Shown: in pieces, positions 54,040 to 64,000 of the stretch
Layout of the letters: each line of letters starts with the position of its first letter
Numbering within the stretch: position 1 is the first letter of the stretch
DNA from: Diplosphaera chodatii
Lineage: Eukaryota > Chlorophyta > Trebouxiophyceae > Prasiolales > Stichococcaceae
NCBI GenBank assembly: GCA_032358165.1
Contig: JAALGY010000032.1
Span: forward strand, 3,410,001-3,474,000
Length of the DNA stretch: 64,000 nucleotides
Direction of reading: 5' to 3'
Translations under genes and position numbers: made by a program
The notes under the pieces: model-generated
Databases searched by the model: none
Told to the model about the DNA's origin: nothing
The model's input: the letters and a program-made list of their open reading frames with translations, nothing else

Positions 54040-57000
54040 TCAGAGCCCTGCTGGGAAGTTCTTGACCTCCGCCTGCTGCATGGTTGGGCCCCCAGCAGCT
54101 GTGGCATACGAGATGCGCAGTCGCATGATGAGCTGCTTCTGTCCATGCATGGAGTTAGTGACACTGATGCGCTGCGTGATTTGGCCCCCTGGGGCCAGCG
54201 TGCTGCCACTTGCGGGCGACAGTTTGAGCTGCATGAACTTGGGCACTGCCGCCTGCAGTGTGAAGTCTGACACGTGTTCATCTCCCGAGTTGGTGTAGGT
54301 CGCCCTGATCTCCGTCGCAGCAGGCGAGCCAGCTGGCTTCTCAAACTCGAAGCCAACGCGCAGGCCGTCCTTCTCCCATGCCGTGACGGGCGGGAACTGG
54401 GGCTCTGGCGGGGGTGCCGCTGCAGGCGCACCGAACAGATCGTCCAGCTCAGTGCTGGGCTGTGCATGGTGCCCAGGGGCTGCTGCGGCAGGGCCGTTGC
54501 TGCCAATGCCGCCGAAGATGTCGCCGGCAGCTGCGGGTGGGGCTGCTGAGGATGCAGCGGCCGCAGAGTTGTCATCTCCGCCGCCGAGCAAGTCTGCCAG
54601 ATCCAGGCCACTGTGTGCTGCCGGCTGTTGTGCCTGCATCTTAGAAAGTGACAGGTCACACTTTGAAGCGCGTTTCTCCGCCCGAGACTCGCCAGTGCTG
54701 CCCCACGTCAGTGGGTGTCTCGGGCCTGGCCAGTTCGCCCTAGCCTGTGCACTAGTGCCGTATGTAGAGTAGAGTGCCTGCACCTGCGGCTGCGGCACGG
54801 CAGCGGCTGCCTGATTGCCGCCGCCGAGAATGTCTCCGCCCAGCAGATCGCTGAGTGTGTCAGCAGTGGCTGCAACCTGCGCTGGCTGCGTCCCAGCACT
54901 CCCGTTGGCCAGCCCGCCACCTGTTTAACAAGGGACATCCTCATGAGCCGAGGGGTTGACACTGCCACCACCATTCCGCAGGAGCACTGCGATCTTGCTG
55001 CTGTTCGACTGAGCATTCGCTGACAATCAATAGGTGCTCACCGCCTCCGCCTGAGCCTGCGTCCAGAAGGTCCATCTCCAGCAGCGCAGAGATGGCATCG
55101 TTTTGTGCCACAGAGCCGTTGCCGTTGGCCAGCGCCTCCTGCGCTTGCGTTGGCACAGCGTCCGCCACATTCGCATCGGCCAAATTCCTGCGGGCAATAA
55201 ACCAAGATGCATTTCCCGTCGTGTTTCACATCTAATCTATAGTACCTCCATCAGACTCTCTGCAGGCATCATGCAGGTCTTCGTGTTACACATGGAGGGC
55301 TCACCCGGAGTAGGTGGCCTCGTCCAGCGCGGGCATGTGCTCAAACAGCTGCGGCCGGATCTCGTCGTTCTGGAACGACGCAGCGTACTCGCATGCACGC
55401 GTCTGCACCTCCAGCGCTGGGCTCTTGACATGCTGCCCCACTATACCCTGTGAGTCAAATGTGCGACTGATACGTCATCAGCACCGCAGTCTGGAGCGTC
55501 GGCCAGTGCAAACCCCTCAGAGAGGAACAGCGAGAAGCAGCCTCAGGACCGCAAGCCACAGCGAGACACCAGCCTTGGCGCCATCATGCACCAGGACTGC
55601 TGCACAGAGCAGCTGCCACTCGCCTGCACTGATGGCACGACGCCGGGCAGCCGCGCGGACAGCTTCATGAGCGCCGTGAGCGCGTACTCGCGAGCAGCGA
55701 TGGGCAGGTCCGGGCGTGCGATGACCCGCCGCAGCAGCAGCACCACATCGTCCGGCGATGCATTGACAGCCGCCTCGCCCGCCAGGATGTACCCGGCAGC
55801 ACCCGGCATCAGCAGCTCCCCAAATTCGCCTGCATTGTTTGGCGGGTGGGTGTTAGGCACCAGCCACACCAAGCATGCACCATCAAGGCACCTTGCTGGG
55901 GTAACCTGCAGATGAGACTCGATGCAGCAACGAACCACACCGATGAGCCAGGTGGCTGCCATGATGAGCGCGAACTCGGCGCGGTCCAAGTGCGCATTCA
56001 GCGCCCTGTAGAAGGCGCGCACCGCATACCCGTGCAGCTCCGGCGCATTGCTGATCAACACAATAAGTGCACGAACCACCTCCTCCTTCACTGCTGCACC
56101 TGCCTGCATCATCACCTGCAGCAACAAACCGGGTTGCACTGAAACAGCAGCAAGGCATGATGACGAAGCGCACAGACCCCAGAAAATGCAAGCCGTGTGT
56201 GTTGAGGTTGGCTGCTTTGCCTTCATGTTCCATCTCCTTGTGTGCTCTGCTTCAGCGACGTGCCTGCAGGAGGCTGTCAATTTGCCAACGCTTCTCAGGC
56301 GCAAACCGCTGCACCAGCTGGCAGATCTTGTCCGTGAGGTCCGGCTTGAACTCCACGTCACAGACCTGGCACGGCATGCAGTGGCAAGCTCATCGCCTCC
56401 ACATCGTCAACGCTAGTGCGCGCAACGGCAAGCTTGCTCATCCAGCTGCATCAGACTGCCCTGCATGACCTGACGAGCCAGCTGACGATAGTGCATACCG
56501 CACCACCCAGCATATGTTACCAGGCTGAGCTTTCGCTGCCAACCAATGCAACACAACGAAAGGTGCGCAGCAGACCTTCAGGTAGTCCAGCAGCTCGGTG
56601 GTGAGGCCCTGGATGTTGTCCTCGTTGACGAGCGCCAGCACCAGGTCCAGCGCCCGCCGCCGGATGGACACATCCGCATCCTGCCGCAAGCAGGCAATAC
56701 CCAAGCTTTACTCTCCTCTTGACGAGGAGCTCGCACAGGAGCACATCCAGCTTCAAGCTTTGCAATGGCTTCAAGATGGCAACCGACGTAGCCAGCGCTT
56801 CAGATTTCTAGAGCTTGCGACCGCAGGGCGCTGACCTTGACGCACTGCACAACAGTGGCGCGGTGCCGCTGCACCGCCTGGGTGTCCACCCCCACCACCC
56901 GCGCGAGCGTGTTGAGCGCCACATACCGGATATTATTGTCCTGCGGCGTCAGGTCATGGGTTTTCATGTCATGGTTGGCGTGACATGCTGGGTCACATTT

Positions 57001-58861
57001 CTGTGTTGCTGTGAGCTTGCTGAACTGTCCGCTTGTCATCCTGATCTGCAAGTGCTGCAAGTTTGCTTGGTGCACCTTGTTGGCAAGGAAGCGTCCCAGG
57101 ATGTTGACAGCCAGCACGCGGAGGCCACCTATTGCCTCCACGCCCATGATCGTCTGCACTGTCTCGTACAGGATGGCATTTCCCGCATTCCTGTTGCCCT
57201 CTGTGCTGGTAGCCGCCTGTGCAGTGTTCAACGTCTTGCTCATCAGCACGACACAGACTTGCGTGTGATCGTCAACAGGACAGGTGACTGCAATGTGCTG
57301 CTCCGCCCTCCATCTTGGAGAAACTTGTAGTCACCTGTGCCAGAATGTCGCTCATCTGGTCGCTGGCCTCAGCATTGCCAGCTCCCAACACCTTCAGTAA
57401 CCGCAGCACCTGTGCAATAGCAACAAGATTTTCTTATTCAGTGATGTGCCCTGGTGATGACACCACGGTGTGCACTTTCGCATGTCTAAAACTCATTCCA
57501 CCGCTCCAGACGAAGGAGCGGAATGATCTGACCTTGGCCTGCAGGAAGGGGTCTGTGATCCCGCCCACATCGTGCTCGCCACTGAGCGTGGACCCACTCA
57601 TGAGCAGGCTTCGCAGGATCTTGCACAGCTGCGGCACATGCTTGCGGTACACCTCGATGGACTCTGGATGCACCGCGCACACCTGCAAGGTGCTTATGAC
57701 TATGACACCTGCGTGGTTCACCTCACAACCACAGCATATGCAAGCAGGTGGTGACCTTTTAAGGTGGGTTGATCGCACGGGTCAGCAGCCTACCTCCAAC
57801 ATGAGGGTGACGCCTGTGAGCAGCACGCCATGGTGGCGGTCGCCCAGCAGCTGCGCCGCCAGCGGCTCAAAGCCCTCTAACGTGTCTGGCACCTTGCGCA
57901 TGATCCTGCACAGAGTGTTCAATCTGCTTCAAAGCTGCACATCAGCGCTGTGGGGACGGGCACTTTTCAATCTGGCCGCTCGGGCATTGCTGTGCCGTTG
58001 CCGAGCACCCCTCACCTGGTGGCACACAGCGCAGCTTTCTTCCGCACGTACGCGTTGGAACTCTGGCTGAGCAGCCGCTCGACCTCGGGGGACAGGTCCC
58101 GCGCCATCTCCGCCGAGCAGATGTTGCCGAGCGCCGTGAGCGCCAGCCCCGTGATGTGCTGGTTGCGAGACTCGAGGTCCTGCTTCAGCGAGTTGGTCAC
58201 CAGCATGAGGACCTCCTGCCGCTCGTCCAGCAGTATCATGAGGCCCAGGTAGCCGATTCGCTGCACACGGGAGGTAGCGTGTCAGCGGCCCAAAGTGCCT
58301 GTTTCTAGAGAGCTGTTCTCCGCAACATCTGTCACGGGTGGTGAGCTGAGCACAGCATCTCAACACTGATTCCTTCAGCATGCAGACTAATTGAGAGTGC
58401 AGTCGCTGCCTTGCCTTCTCAGGAAAGCCGTTGGCCGCTATAAGCTTGAGGGTCTCCATCTGCCCGAAGTGGGTAGGATAGCCCAGCATGTGGATGAACA
58501 TCAGCTTGGCCACATTGCGATGCCGGTAGGCCGTGTCTTGGTTCTTGAAGGCATTTCGCAATGCTGCAGATTCCTTCGAGATCACCGTCCGTTCTTCGGC
58601 TGCGGTCTTGCATTGCCTGACCGCCCGGATCAGCTCCCTGTGCAAACGTGACCCTAATGTCTGGCGCAATACAAGCATGAAGCAAGTGCCAGCTGCCGTG
58701 ACACAGCAGAGCCATCACTCTGCCCCCGAATGGTGAAGTGAAATTTGGCCCGGCCTGATGTGTGTTATACAACAGACGTGCCATGTTACAGACGACAAAC
58801 GTCTTCAGGCGCAGCTGACTTGCTTCAATAGTACATGAACTTGCCTGAGGCGAATTGACAT
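54040..58861 (-). CDS. AP1G: AP-1 complex gamma subunit (gamma-adaptin)
   Basis: The large subunit of the AP-1 clathrin adaptor at the trans-Golgi and endosomes. The first exon is only 17 nt (58861-58845, MSIRL plus AG) and joins through a GC-AG intron to [20 protein letters not shown]. The trunk follows: [98 protein letters not shown] and [20 protein letters not shown]. The hinge has [12 protein letters not shown] and [14 protein letters not shown], clathrin/accessory-type acidic-leucine motifs. The C-terminal gamma-ear contains [40 protein letters not shown] and [20 protein letters not shown], ending KNFPAGL (stop 54040-54042). The presence of the ear and a full trunk indicates an intact gene. 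Confidence 0.93.
58638..58844 (-). other. GC-AG first intron of AP1G
   Basis: The donor AG|GCAAGT follows the 17-nt exon ATGTCAATTCGCCTCAG; the acceptor is CACAG before GGAGCTGATCC. AG + G makes Arg and gives [20 protein letters not shown], a standard gamma-adaptin N-terminus. The overlapping GT (CAA|GTTCAT) would end in the wrong phase. Confidence 0.75.
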
Positions 58862-59182
58862 GATGTAAACAGTTTCAGTTTCCTCTGGCTGTGCTTATCG
58901 ACACCCCATCACGCCGTGTGTGCATGCAGCTTGCCTCTACTGTGTTGTTTTGGCTGAATAGCGCGCTGCTGCCCGAGAATGCGCAAATAGTATGGCGGAG
59001 CCGCGGTGGTCAGCTTTTCCTCAACCCTGATCGATCGGGTAGCTGTCTTTCAGGACGGTGGATGTTGTCCTTTCGAGATATGCCTAGCTAGCACATAGCC
59101 ATGTGGCTAACCACTTGAAGTGTTGTGTTCACAGGGCAACCACATACGCAGTGCTGAATCAACTGCAGGTTGGTGAAACGTT
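58862..59182. promoter_or_regulatory. Intergenic region: AP1G promoter and AKR 3' UTR
   Basis: 321 bp between tandem minus-strand genes; it contains the AKR 3' UTR and the AP1G promoter. No TGTAA on the minus strand and no other feature is seen. Confidence 0.4.
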
Positions 59183-61649
59183 CTAGTCATCACTGATATC
59201 GCGTACGGCGGGGTCCTTACGCTTCCGGTACACCTTCTCAACATCCTGAAGCGCCTCCGCCGACAACTCCTTGTCAAAGGCGCCAATATTCTCCTGACCC
59301 ATGTAATGGTATTGCTAAGATGGGCTGATGCATGGGCATTTACTACTGCCGACAGTCACGCACGATGAGGACAAGCATCATCGCTGATGTGTCTGAAAAT
59401 GGCTTACAGCAGGGGGCAACCACATCAGTGACACGTCGCACCTTTAGCTGGTCCAGGCTGGTGGCGCCGATGATTGTGGACGCCATGAACCACCGTGAGT
59501 CACACCATGCAAGCGCCAGCTCCGATGGCGTCAGCCCATACTTGTCAGCCACCTTCACATAATCTGCCACTGCCTGCCGCGCGAGGGACTGCAGGAGCAG
59601 AGGAAGCCACAGGTTCGAAGCCTGATCATGGCAGCCAGACCTGTGCAGTGCAGAAGGCTGCTGCGAACATGCAGCAAGGTAGGCAGTCTTCAGGAAGGCG
59701 CCTTGCCTTGTTGAATCGCTCCATATAGCCTGCTCGACAGATGCAACGCTGAGTTTACTTCTCAACCGATGTAGTAGGTAGCAATTCGACGACAGAAGTT
59801 GACCAGCAAGTGGTAGCTTGCACTCGAAGCACCTGGGAACAAGTTGAAACGGCTCTTGCCATTGCCACCGTCCTGATACTTGCCCGTCAGTGAGCCACCA
59901 GCCAGGGGAGAGTACGCCTGCAGATGGGGTGACAGTGGGTCAAGCTGGGTCTGCTTGAGCAGCGCACACCTATGGTCTGGACACCATCAAGACCAGCAGC
60001 ATACACGAAGCTGGCACGGGTACACAAGCTTACCAGCAGCGAGACGTTTGCATTGTGCGGCGCGCACGTCTCTGCCAGGTCTGTCTCGAACGCGCCGCGG
60101 TACAGCAGCGAGTACGAGTTCTGGATGGTCTGCACCTTCGGCAGGCCATGTGCCTGTGCTGCCGCGTGGAACTGGCACACGCCCCACGACGTCTCGTTGG
60201 ACACGCCGAGGTACCGCACCTGCTCACACAGGAGCCTTGCTTTCGGAGCACTTCGAGCGGCTGCTGCCGGGTTGCAACATATGCTGAGGTACCAGGGAGT
60301 AAACCAGCATGTCAGTGGCAAGGACAGGGTGGATGATGTTGCTGCAGTTCGGCAATCCTTTGGAGCCACCTTGCCAGCTTTGATGACATTCTCCATGCCG
60401 CGCAGCTGCTCCTCAAACGGCACGTCGTCTGACCGGACCTGGTTGATATCATACATGGCCTCGCCAAATAGCTGCACATACCGGTCCGGCCAATGTATCT
60501 GCAAGCAGATGTGTTGATACTCACATCACTCGCAGTTGAGATCGCAGCGGAGATGTGGAGCATCAAGACACACAGGCACAAAGGGGACCAGAGCAGTCCC
60601 CGATGCAAGCCATGAGCTGTCCATGTGTCTGTGCATGCACGACTCGGACTCTCCAATTGCCCATACCTGCAGCAAATCAATATAGTCTGTGCCTAGCCGC
60701 GCCAGGCTCTTGTTGACCGACTCCTCGATCTGTGCAGCTGTGATGCGCGTCACGCTGTCATTGTCCCTGGTATAGCCTGTTCGCTCCCCATACCCCGAAA
60801 CCTACATGGTAGTTCCAGCAGACTACTAAAAGGAGGCATGCGTCAGGCATATTTATGCATGAATGTAAGAAGGTAAACCTGACACAAAAGTGCATGGTGC
60901 ACATCAACTCCAAGCCGCTCGTTCCCCTACCTTTGATGCAAGAACCACATCCTGGCGAGTGCGACCCGCCAGCCAAGACCCGATATACTTATCCGTCCGC
61001 CCCTGCAGTTCCTTCTTAGGCGGCACTGGATACCTGCAGTACACTGGTACATGTGAATGATAGTGCACGACGTGTATCTGTACCCTGATCATGCCCTCCC
61101 TGCCATGCACTGTGTGCTTGGTGCTCAAGCCGCCAGCATGGCGCTCACATCTCAGCTGTGTCTAAGAAGTTGAGGCCGGCACTGTCGAACGCGTAGTTCA
61201 GCTGCTCGTGCGCCTCCTCTTCTGTGTTCTATATAATGAGATGTGGCATGTCAGTCATGCGCTAATATGATAACAGCGGCAAGCACCTGACAATGTGCAC
61301 GGCTCTTCCTCACCTGATTTCCCCATGTCATGGTGCCCAGGCAGCACCCTGCGTGTTGAGACACCAGCCATCTGATACGAGCATCACTAGCAATGCATCA
61401 AGCATCGGAGTCAAACAGTCGTATGTCGTCCATATCAGTTCATATCATGCATGCCGCATGGCGAAAGCACTCACGGCTGACTTCTAAATCACTGTCCCCT
61501 AGCCTCACACGGTCAGCAGCTTTGAGAGCCCTGACGGACTGAGCGTGTCTGGCTCTGCTGCAGCTGACAGCCGAGCTGCTGGATGCATGCTGTACGCGGC
61601 GGCCTGAAAATGGTGCGTGAGCGGTCGGGCGGTGGCTACTGCTGTTCAT
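59183..61649 (-). CDS. Aldo/keto reductase, At1g04420-type, probably plastid-targeted
   Basis: An NAD(P)-linked oxidoreductase of the aldo/keto reductase fold. The start MNSSSHRPTAHAPFSGRR (61649) opens an N-terminal stretch rich in Ser, Arg and Ala with few acids, typical of a chloroplast transit peptide. The mature part begins VRLGDSDLEVSRCCLGTMTW, with exon 1 joining exon 2 in phase. The catalytic tetrad is visible: Asp in LNFLDTAEMYP, Tyr in the same segment, Lys in DVVLASKV and His in LLQIHWPDRYVQLFG. Other blocks are RYLGVSNETSWGVCQFHAAA, VQTIQNSYSLLYRGAFETDL, LLAYSPLAGGSLTGKYQDGG, KYGLTPSELALAWCDSRWFM and STIIGATSLDQLK, ending RKDPAVRDISDD (stop 59183-59185). The closest remembered family is plant At1g04420 and bacterial Tas-like proteins; the physiological substrate is not established. 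Confidence 0.88.
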
Positions 61650-62362
61650 TCTGCTTTCTGAGCGATGAGGTGGTTAACAAAACCGTAAACGCAATACAGC
61701 TGAAGGCGGTGAGGCGACCAGTGGCTGACCTCCTGGACTAGATGGAATGCAACGTAGTAGTGTGACAGCACTGTGCGGGTGTTGAAGTCAAGCAGACCAA
61801 TGCAAACAGAAGACTGTACTGATATGTCACGATGTACACATCCTATCTGCACACGGATTGCAGAAACTAGAGAATAGCATTGGCCCACAGCCGATCATGT
61901 CGGACAGCCAATGATGACTGATGATGTTGGTGACGTTGCCCAGTTGAAGGTAGCTGGCATTAGGCACTGAGAGTAGGCCTGCCACTGGTGCACCCTGTTG
62001 CGAAGCCCCTTTACCGGCAACACCAGTCTTACAATAGACACACCGATGCAACAAATGGACACGAGGCGGACACACACAATCAGACGCAAGCACCACATGC
62101 TGACCGCGCAAATAACATAAACTGCATTGCTACCTTGTCCATTCCTCTGCCAACGACCGGTGCACGACGTGACCATCAGAACCAATGGCAGTTCACGATC
62201 GTCAATAGCAAGCAACGTATCCTGTGGGACGTGCGCCATAGTAGACCCCAGCCATATGACAGCCGCTGTAAGTAGGCCAGCTGGGAAGCAGCAGCACAGG
62301 TGCCGAGCAGCATTGGAACTAGACCGCTGAGCTGCAGCAGCCGAGGCCATCTGAATGTGCAC
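61650..62362. promoter_or_regulatory. Intergenic region: AKR promoter and NOT3 3' UTR
   Basis: 713 bp between tandem minus-strand genes. It holds the NOT3 3' UTR and the AKR promoter. The NOT3 reading frame stays open for 155 codons after its stop (62362-61895), probably by chance. A TGATGA-rich string near 61911 was considered as a C/D snoRNA box and not supported. Confidence 0.45.
62029..62033 (-). terminator. Candidate poly(A) signal TGTAA for NOT3
   Basis: TTACA on the plus strand gives TGTAA on the minus strand, about 330 nt downstream of the NOT3 stop. Called from motif and position only. Confidence 0.3.
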
Positions 62363-64000
62363 TCACGACTCGTCTTCCAGGGCGTCGTAGCGGAAGGTGA
62401 AGTGCTGCTTCAGACGGTAGCACCAGCCGGACTGCATGTGAGGCAAGCACAGACGTGGACGTCAACACAGCATGGGTCCACTCATGTTTGCACGGGCATT
62501 CTGTGTGGATGGTCTGCGCCAGATGCCTCCAGCCACTGGAATTGTCTCACACCCAGACCCGGTGCGGGGGTGCAAATCACTATGGTCACCTGGGAGTCAT
62601 CGTGCATGATGTTGTAATCGAAGTACACATAGGTGCCCTTCTCATGCTCGTCTGTCGCCTCCTTCGGCTCCTCGTGCCGCTGCATTGCGTCAGCCCATAC
62701 ACAATTACATACACGCAAATCCAGCAGGACTTGACCCAAGCCTCAACAACGCTCAGGTCTGCCACCAAAACCGCTATAGAAACCCCCATATAATTTCAGG
62801 AATAAACATGTCCCGAGCTGCTGCTCACCCAAAGCCTGAGCCATGCAGCTCTGTGGACGGACACCACACACCAGCATGCAGGTGACAGCGCCATGCAGCG
62901 GGGTCATAGCACACCTGGAACCAGGCGCCGTGCTGCTTGTGGTAGCGCCAAGACTGGCGCTTCAGCTCGCGGGCGGCCAGGTACTGCTGGTAGCTGCCCG
63001 GCTGGTAGTAGAAGCTGAAGAACAGCGCCTCGCTGTCCAGCTTCTCGAACAGCGCGGGGTTGTCGCTGCAGAGCAGTGTGTGGGAACTTTGTCAACGGCT
63101 CAGTACACGTGGTCGGCATAAGACGTACTGTTAGAGCGCCATCGAGGCAATGCGCCTGCAGGTGGCAATCAGCCTCCAGCTTGGTAACTGTGGCACTGAC
63201 CAGGTGCTGGCCACAAGTGAGATGGCTGGTATGATACGGCTATGTTGTAGCCTGCAAAGACTCACAGGATGGGCAGCTTTTGTTGGGGGTAGGACGCGGG
63301 GACGCCTCCGGGCGGTGCGCGTGTCCGCACTGCTGCAGTCTGCCAGACGCTGTCCTGTTGCTGCGGTATTGAGCGCCTGCTTGCGTCAAGCATACTTGGG
63401 TGTGAGGGTCCCAAAGCGCATTGGGCGGTTGTGCCCTTGCCATACAGTGTGCAGAAGATTTGCAAACATAGCCTGGTCCTGCTGCACATCGAACGCAGGG
63501 TGCAACAAGCGGCTGACTCACTGTGCACAGGCCGCGAGCAGCTGCAGGCTGGCGTGCGGGTTGACGTGGGGCGGCACCACAAAGTTGCCAGGTTCGCTTG
63601 TCTGCTGTGGCTGGGCTGCTGCGCTGTCAACTTGCGGCTGCTCACTCAGCGGTTGGCTGCCTGAACTCATACAGGACGGCATTGATAGTTGAGCGATGTG
63701 CACATGGGCATTATAAGCAAATTGCAGCCGTCAATCTTATGCAGTTCACGCTCTTGAGGTGATCACAGTGAAGATCACCATGTCCAAGAGACAACCACCT
63801 GATGGGGCGCCGGCCGAGCCGACTGAGGCTGGTGGACCGTCCAGACCCTTGCCAGGCTCGTAGCTTCCAGCCGCCTCGCTGGGCTGTGCGCTGCCCTCTG
63901 CAGACCCCACAGACAATGGCAACATCAAACAGCAGCCATGCATGGCCGCAAAGTGACGTACAATTGGTCGTCGAGAGCACACTGCAGCTACAACGTGGGC
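62363..64000 (-). CDS. NOT3: CCR4-NOT complex subunit NOT3 (NOT3/NOT5), 5' part beyond window
   Basis: A CCR4-NOT deadenylase subunit acting in cytoplasmic mRNA decay and translational control. Only the C-terminal half is here. A low-complexity linker (EGSAQPSEAAGSYEPGKGLD, then SQPLSEQPQVDSAAAQPQQ) leads to NPHASLQLLAACAHMLDASR, whose split codon CA|T fits the exon phases. Then come RTRAPPGGVPASYPQQKLPI and the NOT box: DNPALFEKLDSEALFFSFYY, QQYLAARELKRQSWRYHKQH, GAWFQRHEEPKEATDEHEKG, TYVYFDYNIMHDDSQAGWCY and FTFRYDALEDES, with stop TGA at 62363-62365. The 'QRHEEPK' and 'AAxELKxQSWRYH' pattern identifies NOT3/NOT5 rather than NOT2. The N-terminal coiled-coil domain lies beyond the right edge. 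Confidence 0.9.

Noticed and set aside
61905..61972. TGATGA...CTGA arrangement like a C/D box snoRNA
   Set aside because: The flanks of the C-like and D-like boxes do not pair into a terminal stem and no guide region stands out.

Overview
The window is nuclear DNA from a eukaryote, most likely a chlorophyte green alga. The evidence is GT/GC-AG introns of roughly 100-200 nt almost everywhere, CTG/CAG-rich moderately GC-rich coding sequence, and plant-type versions of several proteins: a SWEETIE-like HEATR5, SEC6 with a plant-like 'VEMQE' segment, a FORGETTER1-type Strawberry notch helicase, and an At1g04420-type aldo/keto reductase with a transit-peptide-like start. I see no prokaryotic operon, CRISPR array, prophage, intact transposon or canonical tRNA gene. 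Spans below run from start to stop codon of spliced models that I built from protein homology and splice phase, so single exon edges may be off.

Layout from left to right: NRPC1, RNA polymerase III largest subunit (minus, 5' part only, 1-5940); HEATR5/SWEETIE (plus, 6808-20170); exocyst SEC6 (plus, 20825-25906); SKI3, the TPR scaffold of the superkiller complex (minus, 26186-36914); an MFS transporter (plus, 37515-40740); Strawberry notch helicase SBNO with an unusual PIP-like/SIM/UBA tail (minus, 41149-49293); an F-box/LRR protein (minus, 49908-53553); AP-1 gamma-adaptin (minus, 54040-58861); an aldo/keto reductase (minus, 59183-61649); and CCR4-NOT subunit NOT3, C-terminal half only (minus, 62363 to the right edge).

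These are mostly single-copy housekeeping genes. Three act in membrane traffic: HEATR5, whose yeast relative Laa1 is an AP-1 accessory factor; AP-1 gamma; and the exocyst subunit SEC6. Two act in cytoplasmic mRNA decay (SKI3, NOT3), and two in transcription or chromatin (NRPC1, SBNO). I do not read this as a dedicated gene cluster.

I did not find a previously undescribed system. The observations most worth a second look are the SBNO C-terminal tail, four phase-supported GC-AG introns (one after a 17-nt first exon), a near-perfect 17-bp hairpin upstream of NRPC1, and a long SKI3 intron carrying Pol III promoter-like boxes and a T-run.
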